Assembly (NCBI RefSeq): GCF_021134715.1 | Contig: NC_060028.1 | Location: 5,912,501-5,976,500 of the forward strand | Source: Daphnia pulex | Taxonomy: Eukaryota; Arthropoda; Branchiopoda; Diplostraca; Daphniidae | Reading direction: 5' to 3' | DNA length: 64,000 nt | Part shown: one piece after another, positions 21,006 to 33,550 of the stretch | Position numbering within the stretch: position 1 is the first letter of the stretch | How the letters are laid out: each line of letters opens with the position of its first letter | The notes under the pieces: model-generated | What the model was told of the DNA's origin: nothing | The model's input: the letters and a program-made list of their open reading frames with translations, nothing else | The model's database searches: none | Position numbers and translations under genes: made by a program

Positions 21006-23015
21006 TTAAATGTGGGAAACAGCACCGTGTTTCACTTTCCAGTCTTTAAATGAAATTTTGAAAAAGACGGCGAAAGACAACACAAAATAAGTAATGTAAC
21101 TCGTCAAACTGTGTGTCTTTGATAGTATACCAAGTAATGTTAATACATTATACGTTAATATAATTATTAACATTTTTTTCTTTTGACAGGCTGAGAACGG
21201 CGTTGTTAGTGACGCAGTGCTGATGACTCGATTCAGCGTATATAATGCACAACCAACAGCATCCCCCCAGAGGTAGATAGGTAGTTTTCTGTCGTGTACC
21301 ATGATACGTGCTGTTTCCATGTTGGTTCAGTTGGCTTTTTATGCGACTCCATTTTATGTTGTGTGTGTGGACTGCTTGTCTCGTGTCGGACGATTCTCTC
21401 TGACAGCCACTCCTTGAAGTTACGGCTGATGTACTGGCCTCCGTTGTCTGACCTTAATGGGTTGACCGTGTTGCTTGTCTCGTTTTGGAGTAGGGTGACA
21501 TATTCTTTAAACGATCAGCAGCTTCCGACTTCTGTTTCGGGAAAAGTACAACTCTCCATCCACATAAGTCGTCTGTAAATAAACGAAATAAACGGCTCCT
21601 TCAAGGTTGGCAACTTGCATGGGACCGCATAGGTATAAATGGGTGATTTGTCCTACTGCGGTGGCTTTGGTTCGTCCTTTGGGAAAGGGAGGTACATTTT
21701 TCCAAATCCACACCCAGGGTAGGATTTGGACCCCAGCATACCATAGATGGTATGATGCTGGGTGTGATTAGGCTGCTAAAGCCGTCAACCAGGTTAGGAG
21801 AGTCCATCTTTTTAATGTTCTTTGAGTCCAGTCTGTAGAGCTTAGCACCAACACGCTGTCCAATCATCTAGGTCTCTTGATCTTGATTAAAGGCGACATG
21901 TGTGTCGGAGAAAGTGACTGTAGTTCCTTGGTTGGTTGCAGCAGGGACTGACAGCAGATTGGCCGCGAGACCAGGAATTTATAGTGTCTTTTTTAAATGT
22001 TACGTTGCTTTGGGTACTTTTTACTTTAGTTTACTTTGGGTTCATTTACTGTAGCTGATACCTAAACGTCTCCTTGACTGAGAGCATTTAATCGTATCCC
22101 ACCATTTCAATTGAATTGCCAGGTCCCTGGGTTGATTGGTGTAAAGTTCGATGACATTCATAGTTGGTCCGTCATTTGTCGACTGACTGCAGAGTCTGCA
22201 AACGAGTCCATGGAATTACGCACAAGAAAAGATGAAGATGATAAATACCCACACTCTTGATCATCGTTGATACGTAGCTAGAGATGAATTATACTTCTTT
22301 ATTTCTATTGTTTTTCTTTTACTCAGTGCTTCTTCGAATTCTCTTTCTGCAGACGATCGGAGTGTGTCCAGGTTTGCCTCAGTGACTTTATTCTTTACTT
22401 TTACGTTCATACTTTGGGGAAATACGACTCTTCCCTCTTCATGATCCATGGACACCTTCTTGGAAAACTTGGTGGTGCTGATCCGGGAATTCGAAGATAA
22501 AGCCATATCTTTTGCCAAGAGAGCTGCGTCCCTTGCGATGTTATCATCCTCGTTCCATCGTTTTACCATGCTTTCTTCTTTTAGCAGCCAAGAAGTCAGT
22601 GGAGCTATGTTTGTGTGTTCATTCGGGACGCTGCTCCAGGCAGTAAATATATTTTGACATCTGGATGGAAGATTGTTTTCGATCTTCGTCATGATTTGAC
22701 TGGGGATGTCGTAGCTCCAATCTCGTTTAGAGTGGAGGCCATGGTTTTTCACTTCGGCGATGTGTGCTATCATATTATGTTCGGGTTGAAACTTGAAACA
22801 ATTGATGAGTGAGCTCTTTCTCACATATGATCTCTTTCCATTGTGGTGAAAAGAAAGTTTCTTACTGTGACGTCTCTGTCACGCCATGCTGAAAAAGCAT
22901 ATTGGTTGGTTACTGATCCATCTTTATTAACGACCTATAAAATGAATAATGGTTGTAACATCTGTTGGAATAGACAATTAGTATGATTAACTAATTATCT
23001 CAACAGGAATAATGT
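21006..23015 (-). mobile_element. Ty1/copia retrotransposon relic (gag, GAG-pre-integrase, integrase; no RT)
   Basis: Minus-strand order fits copia. Around 22,820-22,920 a frame with AFSAWRDRDVTVRNFL gives the gag start. 22,261-22,824 is the gag UBN2-type domain, with SQIMTKIENNLPSRCQNIF and FTAWSSV. 21,601-21,867 carries the GAG-pre-integrase type KLYRLDSKN. 21,507-21,713 carries FPKGRTKATAVGQITHL and GPMQV of the integrase core, and 21,006-21,320 carries LPIYLWGDAVGCALYTLNRV. Frameshifts separate all parts and no reverse transcriptase or RNase H follows, so the 3' half is lost. TGTTGAGATAATT...TATTCCAACA at 22,973-23,015 (minus) may be what is left of a 5' LTR. Confidence 0.8.
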
Positions 23016-23019
23016 CACT

Positions 23020-23826
23020 TCTATCCGCAACGTGGGTAAGTTCGTGTTTTTCGAGTAGCAACCAGCATCCATATTTCCATATGGGGAAGTTCTTTCAAAA
23101 TAGTTAACATCTATAAAATTTTCTAGGAGTTGCAGTTACAGCTATTACAAGATTTTCCTCTGGAAGATATTTTGATTACATTTTCGTAGCATTCCTCAAA
23201 CACATTGGTGAAAATTAAGATTAGAATGTTTTGATTAGAGCCTGGGAAACCATTACTATCATTTATTACAGGACACATTGTAACGGCACCCAGCACCTCT
23301 CCTTAGTGACGACGGGGAATTCGTTGCTCACCTGTTCTTCATCCGGGAATTCACGGACTTTGAGAACAACATTCTGATAACTGAAATACCGGAATTGACA
23401 CAGGTGCTACTTCCTGTCTATTAGACAATTAGTTGAACTATAAAAATACCTAACCATAAGACTTAACTAAAAAAAACAGTACCGCTTCTGTATTTAATCA
23501 GGATAACTGCTGCTGATTATGTTCCCAATACCGTTATACATTTAACTATTTATTTTTATTCTGCTGGAAAAAGATCAGATACGCAGTATTATGCCTGCAA
23601 CGATGCTATGTTAAAAAAGAGACTGAACATTTGTTCAAGCACCTGAAGTTTTCTTCTCACTTGATTTTTATAAATCACATTGTTTTGTGACCAACAGATT
23701 TGACTGGGATCATTTGATTCAAAAAACAATGTGTTCGAGTTTACGTGTACTGACGTGGAACACGTTTATAATACACTTTTTTCTTGAATTTAATTTCAGT
23801 TTTATTATTTTAGCCTCTGGTCAGAC
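23020..23826. other. Gene-free stretch before the segmental duplication
   Basis: AT-rich with no recognised gene. Its right end is where similarity to 48,492 onward begins; nothing in it resembles the ~165-bp tandem repeat that precedes copy 2. Confidence 0.45.
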
Positions 23827-24226
23827 ATTCATAGTTCGTTCAAATAGGGTCATCGTGTGATAAAATTTTAGGATGATCCAAGTTTCATAAAAGGAATTTA
23901 TAAATATGGGACATGGAAGGAATGTAGTTTAGGGAGGTAGTATACATACATAGAGAATATTTAGAAGAAAAATAGTGAGAAACATACATAATAATTGTAT
24001 CTAGGAAAAAGTGGCAAAAATACCACACAGAATCATTCCCTCTACCTACCAATTGTGTGTACAATGATACCGGTAGTACATCATATTGATGTCACAGAAA
24101 TTTAGCAGTGTTATCAAGCAAAAGCGTGAGATTAAGAGCGTGTGTATGAAATCCTGTTTCTCTACGGAGTGAAAAAAGGCATGACATATACACGAAACAG
24201 TTCAAAACAGAATATTTACAATTAGT

Positions 24227-24424
24227 TTAACAACTTGTTGATTGAATATATACTACACATACCGAGACCCAATTGCGTAAATCATACTGTGTGACTACAA
24301 TCATTTTGGAGATTGGTGTGCAATTGGAGTTAGGAAGTAGTACAGACTGTCCCTTCAAAGCTTTTATAGCATCTTTCCAATTCTTCCCTTGATTAAGCTC
24401 ACCTTTGGGATGGTTGTCCGACAT
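24227..24424 (-). CDS. Small open frame preserved in both duplication copies
   Basis: A 65-residue minus frame starting MSDNHPKGELNQGKNWKDA. The copy at 48,901-49,101 has one extra residue (a 3-bp indel, Gln) and otherwise the same frame. A GTATGT donor-like site lies where the coding look ends (after QYDLRNWVS), so it could be a first exon. There is no domain I recognise, and recent duplication alone could keep the frame open. Confidence 0.25.
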   Translation of the reverse strand: MSDNHPKGELNQGKNWKDAIKALKGQSVLLPNSNCTPISKMIVVTQYDLRNWVSVCVVYIQSTSC

Positions 24425-24889
24425 GAATGAAATCAGTTATATTTCAACTAGCATAAAAGGCAATAAATGCCTCCACAAAAGAGACGTTAGCCATTAACTC
24501 TGGCCTTATTGAAAACCACAAGATGTCCATCTTGGCCTTCTTTATTCTTCTTTGGTTCGCATTCTGAGAAAGGACACGTTTATTGGGTACTGGCTTGTTT
24601 ACTGGTCACATAAAGTATATCACCAATAAACTGAAAGTTTAAGTATGTGAAAGTATTGGTATAACAGCCTTTTCACATTTGAGCTACTACTTCTGCTACT
24701 GCAATTTTTTTTCTTGTATTGCAGAGGCGTTATCAAAAATTGATAGTTGCCTCTTTGTATTACAAGGATTATTAAGCAAAGAACATCAAAGAGAATACTA
24801 TGGCCTAGAGGTGACTAGGATACATTGAAGGGCATGTTTGGAGTAGAACAAAACGTAAAAAAAAGGGGAAAAAAATAAATAAACAAATT

Positions 24890-25793
24890 AGTTAGGATAC
24901 AACGCGGGTGGTGAGTAGCTCATGGTTGTATTTGTTCGGTTTCAGAATTATAGTGATATTAGCGATTATCCAGGATGAAGGGAAACGTAAGTGTCTCAAG
25001 AAGAATGTGAATATAATATGGGTGGGTAGCAAGAATTAACGAAGATGACAGTTGGTCGATTCCGGCGGAATTTGTGAGTTATAGGGTGAAGATGGCGGAC
25101 TCTAGCTCGTACATAGTGATTGGAGGAGAGTGAACAAGTGGGGTGAGATAGAATATCGTCGTTTTTTCAGTTTGGGGTGCATGGCAGTCGGAGAAGGGTA
25201 GAGCGGGTTTACAAAAGTGGCAGGCGAAAGCTATTGCTTTTTTGTTGCAATATCAATGAAGGAAGTATCTACAGGGTGAATTCACATTCGTCGGGGTCTC
25301 TGTCTAGGTTATATAATTTTTTTAGCTGTGATAGCGCACTCAATAGAAGCGCCTTTGGAGTCGGTTTGGGAGCTGCCCCAAAGTTTGTTCTTTGCATTAG
25401 AGTCAACAAAGAAAATGGTGGTTTGGGTGTCGTTTTTCAGGAGATTGCAGAGGGCGTATAAAGTTTCGTCAGGGTTTTTAATTGTCGGTCTTAGATATAG
25501 GCAGATATGATGTAAATGGATACGGAGTTGCGTATAAATACGATAGCGGAGACATTTTTTGCTGACAAATTTAGGGCAGAGGTGGCATTTAGAGAGGCTT
25601 GAGCAAAAATAAGAGCACCGTAGGCATGATCGCTGTTTAAGTTGTGGTAACATTTATAGCCAGGTGGGACATTTGATATTTTTGGACTTGGCGTAGGGTG
25701 GAGGTTAACATGAAAGGAGGCATAGGGTTCGTGTACACATATAATATCGTAATTTTCAGTCGTAAGTTGGGTTAGAGAGGCGGAAACAGCCAT
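24890..25793 (-). pseudogene. LINE ORF2 remnant: apurinic-type endonuclease and start of RT
   Basis: Starting at 25,793, MAVSASLTQLTTENYDIICV leads to VHEPYAS, the catalytic Glu region of the endonuclease (usual form QEPY). After a frameshift, 25,309-25,653 has FFVDSNAKNKLWGSS, the D-x-N-A motif with LWGS typical of this group, and SKGASIE. From about 25,200 down to 24,900 another frame carries weakly RT-like sequence (NSAGIDQLSSSLI) and then stops. Palm, fingers and C-terminal domains are absent. Confidence 0.75.
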
Positions 25794-25840
25794 TCAATGA
25801 CGAGTGTTAATTTAGAGACAAGAGAAAGTTGATTGATTAT

Positions 25841-25866
25841 TATTTTTTTTTTTTTTTTTTTTTTTG
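25841..25866 (-). repeat. Long A/T homopolymer between LINE ORF1 and ORF2
   Basis: About two dozen T in a row on the plus strand (A on the element's sense strand), placed between the ORF1 stop and the ORF2 start at 25,793. This is not the 3' tail, which is at 24,706. Confidence 0.85.
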
Positions 25867-25873
25867 AACATGA

Positions 25874-27333
25874 TTAACAGAAGAGTTTTTCGTACCGCCT
25901 TAGCTCTCGTTGTTGTTCTGGGCAGGATCGGCATCTCGAAATGTGATTACCGTTGCAGTTGCAGCACCATAGAGTTTCGGAGCAGCATTCGTGGGTCGGG
26001 TGGTTCATGGCACACCTTCCGCATCGTAGTTTACTGCGGCATTTTGAGGCAAGATGACCGTAGCGGCAGCAGTTGTAGCAACGACGGATTTCGTGTTCAG
26101 GGTTGACTGCCACGGTAGCGTAGGAAGCTCCAGTTTTTGAATAGATTCGCCCACGGGATAAAGCTTCATCTCTGGCTTCACGACTGTCGATCAGGAGCTT
26201 GACTAGTGATTTCCCGCTCCTTTTGTTGGTGAAAATTACATTGGCTCTGGTCACATGACTTTAAGGCAGCGATTTCTGTCAACGCTGTTGAGGTCTGCGA
26301 TAATGTCAGCCGGTCCGGAGTAGTTGGTCGTCATGACATCACGGATGATCATTGGATACAGCTTTTTCGGGAGTGATGTGGGGCTGAAAATTTCTTTTGC
26401 ATTCGTTGCAGAGTTTAAGATATGGATAGCTGTGTCCATTTCTTTTTGCTGACCGAAGGTAATGAATAGTTTTCCGTCCCGATGAAACGAGCTTTGGGCG
26501 ACAGGGCCACCATCTCTAGATCCGAGCAGGTCTTCAATGGCTTTCAGTTCAGGAACGTTTGATTTACCATTGCAGAGGTCAGCGATTAGAGTTACTGGAC
26601 CGGGAGACTCGGACTGCTTCGATTTAACTGCGTCCGCGTAGGTTGCAGGTCTTTTCATGGTAGAGAGGAAGTCTTCAGCAAAACACAATTTGGCCTGCAG
26701 TAATTCAGCCGAAGTCTTGTTGAAGTTTTCTTCCAATTCTTTGGTCTTCATTTTCTCGGCGTATAGCGCGTCCTCGCTGCTGTTACGTTTGGCGATTAAT
26801 TTATTCATTTCGGACTGCTGCGCAAGAATAATACCAATAAGCTGCTGCAAGGGAAGTTTTGTGAGTTCCGCTTCTTTGTGACAATCGTTTCTCGTACGCT
26901 TGTCATCTGCTGCATCGTCCAGTGGAGAGAAGTGTGCGTTTCCTCGCTTTGTGTTTGCTGAAGGATCGATGGTAAAGTACGAGGGTTGGTACGGGGTAGA
27001 AAGCGTGAACCCAGTCGCGTATTGACCGAAGACATTGTCACTTTGATTATCACTCTGAGTGTCGATATCAGAATGTATGTCAGCATTAGGAGGATTTTGG
27101 GTATTATCAACCAAGGCTTGGCTCTTTCTGCGCGCTGAGTTACGACCACAAGTGGAGCAGTATTTCTGGTGATAGGCCGTTGGAGTATAGTCGTTGTTAC
27201 ATGTAACGCAGATTTTCGTTGAGAAATGATGCCCAGAAGATTGTTGACTTGAAGGTTGTGGGTCCGGAGTAGCAGCTGCTGTGCTTTCTCTCCATTGTAC
27301 TTCATTTCGGACAGGTGAGCGCCGAACTGACAT
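25874..27333 (-). pseudogene. LINE ORF1 (gag-like nucleic-acid-binding protein), one frameshift
   Basis: Starts at Met (MSVRRSPVRNEVQW) and has an N-terminal zinc-finger-like CVTCNNDYTPTAYHQKYC, then a coiled-coil region (EMNKLIAKR... TKELEENFNKTSAELLQAK), then an RRM-like segment (GKLFITFGQQKEMDTAIHIL). At about 26,251 the frame breaks at ATGTGA and resumes one frame over with VKLLIDSREARDEALSRGR. The C-terminus has cysteine knuckles CYNCCRYGHLASKC, CGRCAMNHPTHEC and CCNCNGNHISRC, the last followed by a PEQQRELRRYE-like end. This protein would coat element RNA. A single frameshift could also be a sequencing error. Confidence 0.8.
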
Positions 27334-28142
27334 TGTGAATTTTTGAAATTTAGAGGTGAAGAAAGTAAAAGACAAGCGCGCGAAGCACACACGCAGTGAT
27401 TTTGGAGGGAGAGAAGAGGTAGCCTGGTGACGTAAACTTTAAGCTTTGTGTAGAGCGATGAACTGGGCTGAACTGACTTTTTAATTTGCGAAAAAGAACA
27501 CACACAACACAGAGCAAAGGCGATTAGAGGGAGATTAAACTGTGCACGGCGAACTAAACTTTGTTTGAAATCACAGTTATTGGGGATATTAAACTGATAA
27601 ACCGTAGAAATTTGCAGTTAAACAAGAGCAAAAACACCACTGACGTACACTTAATAGCAGGCGATGTCTCCCTCCCCCCCCCTGCTACTGCAATTTAAAT
27701 ATGACACGGTTTGCTAAAACTCTCTAAATCTCTTCCACAAAATTGGCTGGTGCAAAAGCAAATAATTTACCAAACTCGATAGTCAAACTGAATTTGAACT
27801 TTATTCACTGCTGCTCTCTAACTCATTTAAAAAATTTCCATTTATCCACCGAACTCTTAAATCGTGGGAAAATCAAAGAATATTTCCAAATAAGTATGTC
27901 AAACGTTTACAACTACTGTCAACTTCCATTTATTTAGACAGACAGATGAGGATAGACTACTTAGACGTCAAACTGAACATCTCAATTATTTCAGAAGAAA
28001 CGTACAGCATTTTGATTCTTTTCGGCAGACGTCACAGAAATAATTGAAAACCAATATTTCCTTCAAATCTTTCTTTGGCATTTGTTCGCGAATAAAATTA
28101 AAATAAAGTAATTTGATTTTTGATAAAAATAATGATTAAAAG

Positions 28143-28680
28143 TTCGATCACGACTATAGTGACTTATATTTTTCATTCCAATTGTAGCAATTCTGGCGGT
28201 ACAGCACGTCGTGCCTGATTTTGTGCAAGATGTCATTCATTATATTGCGCATGACGAAGTGGGTTGGAAGGTGGGTGGCAGGGTAGAAAAGGCTGCTGGT
28301 AAAAAGGTCTGCGACATTCATAGCGTTCATAGGAGAAATCTTATGCAATGCCAGAAGAAATTTTAGGTGACGCAGCTTAGTTGAATTTGCGGTAGAGACT
28401 GTGGCGACGCTGGGGCTGAAGGTCTGGCTGAGATTGTTACCGAAGCTTTTGCTCATACTTAAGCTAAAGCTACGGATGATGCAGTTTCTGAGTATCTAGA
28501 TGACGTTGTTGAAGACTCGATGGATAAAGTTATGGATGCCATTATTGTGGAACAACCAGGTTTAGTTGTAGACAACGCTGTGGATTACGGAAAAAAACCC
28601 AGCAAATCCATCATAATCTGTCGAAGAAAAAAGTTTGAATGGAAATTGAAAAAGATGGCAGCTAGCTGTCATCGTTTTTA
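28143..28680 (+). pseudogene. Copy-1 member of the small secreted-protein family, frameshifted
   Basis: It is nearly identical to 49,822-50,376. In the leader, two bases are missing relative to copy 2 (GTGACTTATATT versus GTGACTATTATATT), which shifts the frame within the first 15 codons, and further small indels occur (around 28,318 and 28,405). The encoded words VVPDFVQDVIHYIAHDEVG and YLDDVVEDSMDKVMDA are still readable. It is a dead copy, with the copy-2 member being closer to intact. Confidence 0.65.
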
Positions 28681-28689
28681 ACGTAACTC

Positions 28690-31240
28690 AGCGACATAAT
28701 AAGTCTGGAAAAATTCTTAGTTGCATCAGTTTTGTTTGAATAAGGGCGAATCCCATTACTGTCAACAACATGTCCAAAATGAGCAATTTTTCTGAACTGC
28801 AAGGTTCATGAACAAATTGCTGAAATGAATTACATTTTGTTACGCTCTGACACTCCAATTTATGCTACCAACATACCACGTTTTGCCATGGATCAACTTT
28901 GTCTAACCCGTGATGCAGTCAAGTAAAGGAACCATTTGAAATAGTAGACTGCTATCTGCAACAATAATATTTTGAATAATTGTTTTCTTGATTTATTTGG
29001 TTATAATAGATAAGGAAGAAATGCGAACGGATATTGTGGATTTGTCAAATAAAAATTAGTTTTAGTTTTTTTTTTATTAATATCTTTTTTGTGTAATAGT
29101 GAAACTTTTCAAAAATCTGTCAAAATAGATCTTCTTAAATAACAAATTTTCAATCAGATTTCTTAAAAAGTCAAATAACTAAATGATAAATTGTCCTCCT
29201 GATTAGTCCTTTCAACTAACCCGGCTCTCCCAACCTGTTTTTCAAGTCAAAGTACCTGTCAGATTGAGATTTCCTGCTGCTTACTGTACCGTTGTGTTAG
29301 GGTATTTTATCACGAATAGTTTCACATTTTATTACTACTTAATGAAAACCACAAGTACGAGTGAGAGTTGATAAAAGTTTGAAGTTTTTTTTACTGCAAA
29401 TTAAAAATTGATAGTGGCCTCAAATTAATTTAATATTTTATTTGCCTGAATAATCTAGTGATCTTGATCAGAGAAATTTGAGTTGAAAATTAGTTTTTCC
29501 CACTAAAAAAAGAATTTCCTTACGGGATCTGAAACCCTGTTTAGCTCGTCATTATATAAAAAAACAAAAAAATAGTTCTGAGCGGAATGTTGCCCTTGTC
29601 TTTCGTCAAAAAGTAAAAAAGCTTAATTGACTTATATAACTCCAATTTTAAATCTAATGATTGATTTTTGTATCTCATTCAAGACCATTCCATTCACCCT
29701 CTGGCCTGAATGTCGTAAAAAGTGTGGCTGAACTGTAAAAGAAATATTATTGTGTGGCAAAAGCAACAGCTTTGTTTTCACTCTTTTTACAATTGAGATC
29801 TCCGACGGCCAAGTTATCATTTTCTGCCTTTGTCCCATAAGTATCAAATTCAGCGCGTTTTTTGTTTATTCTTACGTAAGTGATGAATAGAACAAAAATG
29901 CATAAATAATAAGACATGATTTTGCCAAAATAAGACTTAAACTTCTAATTGTGTTCAAATGGAATCAGTCAAATGCAATCATCTCTTTCCTATCTGCTTT
30001 TGAAAACCAGTGCCACTGAAGAGTAATGAAACTCCATTTCCAGGTCAGCTTATGTAATTTTTGGGCATGAGGAAATATTTTAACTGTGCTGCACTGTTAA
30101 AAAAAATAGCTGTACCTTAACTACCTTTTTTCCCTCGGGTTTTCTGTCTGTTGTTGATTGTGCCTCATTTAATAGAAATCAAGATAGTACACGCATTAAA
30201 CAAGATAGTTAACACATTAACACGCATACATAATTAAATAGTATTGAATATGCAACTTGATTCTGCATACTACCAACAGTCCAAATGGTTGGTTGTAATT
30301 CCTAAACACAACGTGCTTTCAAAAATCTAAATCAATTAGATCTAGAATCACTGGAATAATTTTTGTTTTAACAGGCTAACGACGAACTAGAATCGAAGTT
30401 TCTAATCTTGACGGAAAAGAGTAGACAAAAAGTAGAAGTTTTTGTTGCTGTTATTTTTGTTTTTTTTTGTCTATCGGGTAATGGCAGAGAAAAAACTAAT
30501 GTAGCAATCGTTTAGTATGACGAAGTATTCAGATATTATTCTTCCTCCGTCATGACCATGACCTCAGCTGTCACTGTCAGCTTAATAAAGATAAACCATT
30601 CCAAAATTTAAAAATAAAAATAAAATAGAATCTAGTGTTGTTATAAGTATGAAATTAATACGATTAGTTCCACTAATACATTACTCATATTCATATACAT
30701 GTAACCTTGTAACATTAATAGTTGAAGTCTGCATAAAGCTTTTACTATGTTCCTGCTATCCAACTGTTATTGGATTACGAAAATACGAAGTGCATTATAG
30801 TCAATGATGAAGGGAAGCACTGACTTGATAGACTCCAACAAGGAAACCTACCTGTTCAGTTAATCCAGTTATTTAAAGAAACCAGAATATGAACCCAAAG
30901 TTTAGGCAAGGGTTTAACAGAAAAGATGGGTAACAATCCCCATGACTATCTAAAAGATGATATTGAAGACCTTCTGTCTTATTAGCAACTTCTCTGTTTT
31001 CACTCAGCGCAGGGGAAGTACAACCAAACACAAGCCTAGCTAGTTATAGGTCAACGTGAAACGGGGCAACAGAAAAATAAAAGGTCAAAACTTGAAAAAA
31101 ATGTTAATTTATGAAATGATAACCAGATAGAATAGAAACTAACTGCAGAAGGTACATGAAATGCTATCGCCCCACATCTTCTGTATTCTGGTAAATTTTT
31201 AAAAATGTGGAAAATTAATTTTTTTAGATGTATAATGAAT
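28690..31240. other. Non-coding stretch shared with copy 2
   Basis: AT-rich, matching 50,385-53,620 apart from the 819-bp insertion in copy 2 and a 138-bp segment (29,701-29,838) only here. TA at 29,356-29,357 is the empty site of the copy-2 MITE. No gene seen. Confidence 0.55.
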
Positions 31241-31258
31241 CTGAATGTTTTTATTTCA

Positions 31259-31375
31259 GATACAGCTCCTCTGAATTCCTCCTTTAAATGGTCTTTAAAT
31301 CCTTTGCAGCGCATTCAGCGGTACTCTGGATCTTTGAGAAAATAATCGGCCAACCGGACGAAGATGAATTAGTAA
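31259..31375 (+). other. Exon-like segment after a polypyrimidine/AG site
   Basis: TTTTTATTTCAG precedes an open frame; one frame reads MVFKSFAAHSAVLWIFEKI then IGQPDEDEL and is followed by a GTAAGTG donor at about 31,372. The same segment exists at 53,631-53,747. It might be a lone exon of a gene I cannot identify, or chance. Confidence 0.3.
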
Positions 31376-31839
31376 GTGTTAAATATGTACATGTGTTTTA
31401 AGTATATTTTTAATCAACATAAAAATTCGTTTAAAAATCACTGAAGGAAACAAAACACTGAGGAGTTAGCAACCCGACCCCGCCTTCGAGTAAAGCGTAT
31501 TACGATTTAATCAAGCGACGACGATGATGATGATGTATATATGTCATTCATCAATTACTTTTTATATGTAATCATATTGAATGAAATATGATCAAATTAG
31601 GAATTTGATTACTATAGAAAACGTCAAGAAAAATGTTCAATGCCCACCCACGTATTACTTACACGAGTGCAGCTACCGCTTCCGAACTTGAATCCACATG
31701 ACCACATCGTATGTCATATTGTACAAGGCAGAAAAATTAAAAGCGCAAATTTAATAAATGTAGAAAAAAATAGTGGATTTCATTCAGAAAAGGTAAAATT
31801 ACAATATATAAAGAAATTGGCTTTGGGTTTTCGTGATAT

Positions 31840-32350
31840 TGTAACGTGTTGCCGTCGACGCAACGTTAAACGTTGCTTTTCCTTATAATTCCCCGTTCAC
31901 TGTCCCTTTGTTCTTTTAGTTGTTTCCCCTGGACGTAAGAGTAACGTCCTGTTCCTTTTCACTCTCTTACTGAGAGACTCGGAAGTCGCTCTCTCTCGCT
32001 GGTTGTAAGCTGCCCTGGACGAAGTGCGCTAGGAGCACCTCCCCTCAACTTACCTCGGTCATAATAGCTATCGGTTAATGGTCGGGCTGTTGTGCCCTGT
32101 TGTTTAATCTGTGTTAGTGTGTGAATGTGTACTTGTGTGTTGGACCTGGAATGTCCCAAAGAATGGCCAGTGAGTGTATCTGTGTGTGTGTGTTGGAGCT
32201 GGAATCACACAAAGCATGGCCAGCGCGTTAATTTAGTACGAACGGCCGTGGTGACGGTCGGTTTGTGTGGTGCGCCGTGGTGGCCAGCGGGCACTGGAGG
32301 CTGCACGGCAGTAATGCGTGAGCCTGGGTTGTTGTTACTTGTGTCTAAAT
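31840..32350. repeat. GT-rich segment, possibly a solo LTR-like repeat
   Basis: It begins around TGTAACGTGTTGCCG, is richer in G and T than its flanks and has several GTGTGTGT runs. It also occurs at 54,200-54,715. No clear terminal CA or target duplication was found, so the LTR idea is only a suggestion. Confidence 0.3.
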
Positions 32351-32599
32351 GTTAGCTTTAGACTGGAAAATAGACTATGTCACGTTGAAACAGTCTAAGC
32401 CTGGCCTTCTGTTTCTTAACAATATTTCACGAATTTCAATCCCGATTATCTTGGGAACAAAAAAAGATAGAAATCTGGCTTTTTTTACGTTTGATTGTGA
32501 TTCTGAGTAGGTTAGACCTATTCCGGATTTTTAAAGTCTCTTTCCGGATGACGATCCGAAAACTACCTCCGGAAAAATTGGATTTTTTGGACGCTTTGA

Positions 32600-33550
32600 G
32601 TCGCGAATCGCTTGTTAATAGCTATATTTTTTATGCTTTTTTAATTGGTTGGAGAAAGGCCTGTATTATGTAGGGTAAGCTCTTGGCCTTGGCTATGTCG
32701 CTAAACAAGGAAGACATTTTGAGAAAGGCTTATAGGGTTCTAAATTTTGTTCTTTTAGCATTTAGTACAGTTATAGTCTAGTTTATACAGTTATTCTTGG
32801 CATTGGATCTTTTAAATAGTGAGGGTGGATTTAGAAAATCAAGTATCCTTTTTCACATGCTATTTGAGTCTAGCAAAATCCCCACAGTTTTGAGGATTTT
32901 AAATTTAAATTTCATTATTTAATTTCATCTTCTTTAAATATACAAGACAAAAAAGTCCCAATCGCCAAATTATGAAGATATTCCTGCTCATAACTCTAGT
33001 CTACCACATAGTAAGTTTTTCATCAAGTTCAATATGATTTGGGTTTTACAGTTCAGCACATCGTGTGTGGCGTCGTGTATGATGTCGTTTATGATGTCGT
33101 ACTTAATGTCTTGTATTACGCCGTGCATGATATATATTGTGTTACGTTGTTGGAAAGGTGGATGATGACGTGGGAAAGAAGGTTTGCAATACCATGGAAG
33201 ATATTATACGAGTTGACATGGGAGATATGATCGGTGAATAGACAAGTTAGTGGGAGAGACTGTGCATGAGTTGGCGAGGAAGGCTGTGTCTAAGGTTGAG
33301 GCCAAAACTATGGATGAGGATTTGATCAAAACCGTTGTTTATGTTTACGTTTTCACGTCATATTACGTTTCACTTCATTACGTTTCACTTCATTCAAGTT
33401 TTAAATGGCGTTGATGATGTAATATTGAAGAGTCACTGGACATAATTATTGATGTAGTATAGTGGATAAATTTACTAAGAAAAATACCGAGAAGATTATA
33501 GAGAACACAATGATATCCAGCAAAGAAGAGAAAATTGGCCTCGATTTACA
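32600..33550 (+). pseudogene. Second degenerate member of the 6.8-7.9 kb family
   Basis: It resembles 6,770-7,640 throughout. A first exon ATGAAGATATTCCTGCTC (about 32,971) encodes the leader MKIFLLITLVYH and ends at a GTAAGTTTTTC donor; a TTTTACAG acceptor about 40 bp later opens VQHIVCGVVYDVVYDVV. Later pieces are LVGETVHELARKAVSKVEA and KIIENTMISSKEEKIGLD. Frames are broken at several places, including just before LVGET, the same position where the other members break. Copy 2 lost its centre (54,960-55,520). Confidence 0.5.

Larger units (their letters stand above)
24693..27694 (-). mobile_element. LINE (non-LTR retrotransposon), internally deleted, with 13-bp target duplication
   Basis: The target duplication CTGCTACTGCAAT flanks the insert (24,693-24,705 and 27,682-27,694); copy 2 has the single, empty site at about 49,370-49,383. 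The insert (24,706-27,681) ends in an A-tract on the minus strand (T-run from 24,706). It contains ORF1 and the start of ORF2 but lacks most of the reverse transcriptase, so it is internally deleted rather than 5'-truncated. The CCHC-type ORF1 and the NAK.LWGS endonuclease motif point to the I/Jockey/R1-like group of LINEs. The clade is not resolved. Confidence 0.9.

Noticed and set aside
25864..26106. Plus-strand frame 25,864-26,106 as a gene
   Set aside because: It lies opposite the zinc-knuckle region of LINE ORF1, which has clear Cys motifs on the minus strand.
31840..32350. Solo LTR
   Set aside because: It starts TGTAAC but no matching CA end or target duplication was found; left as a GT-rich repeat.
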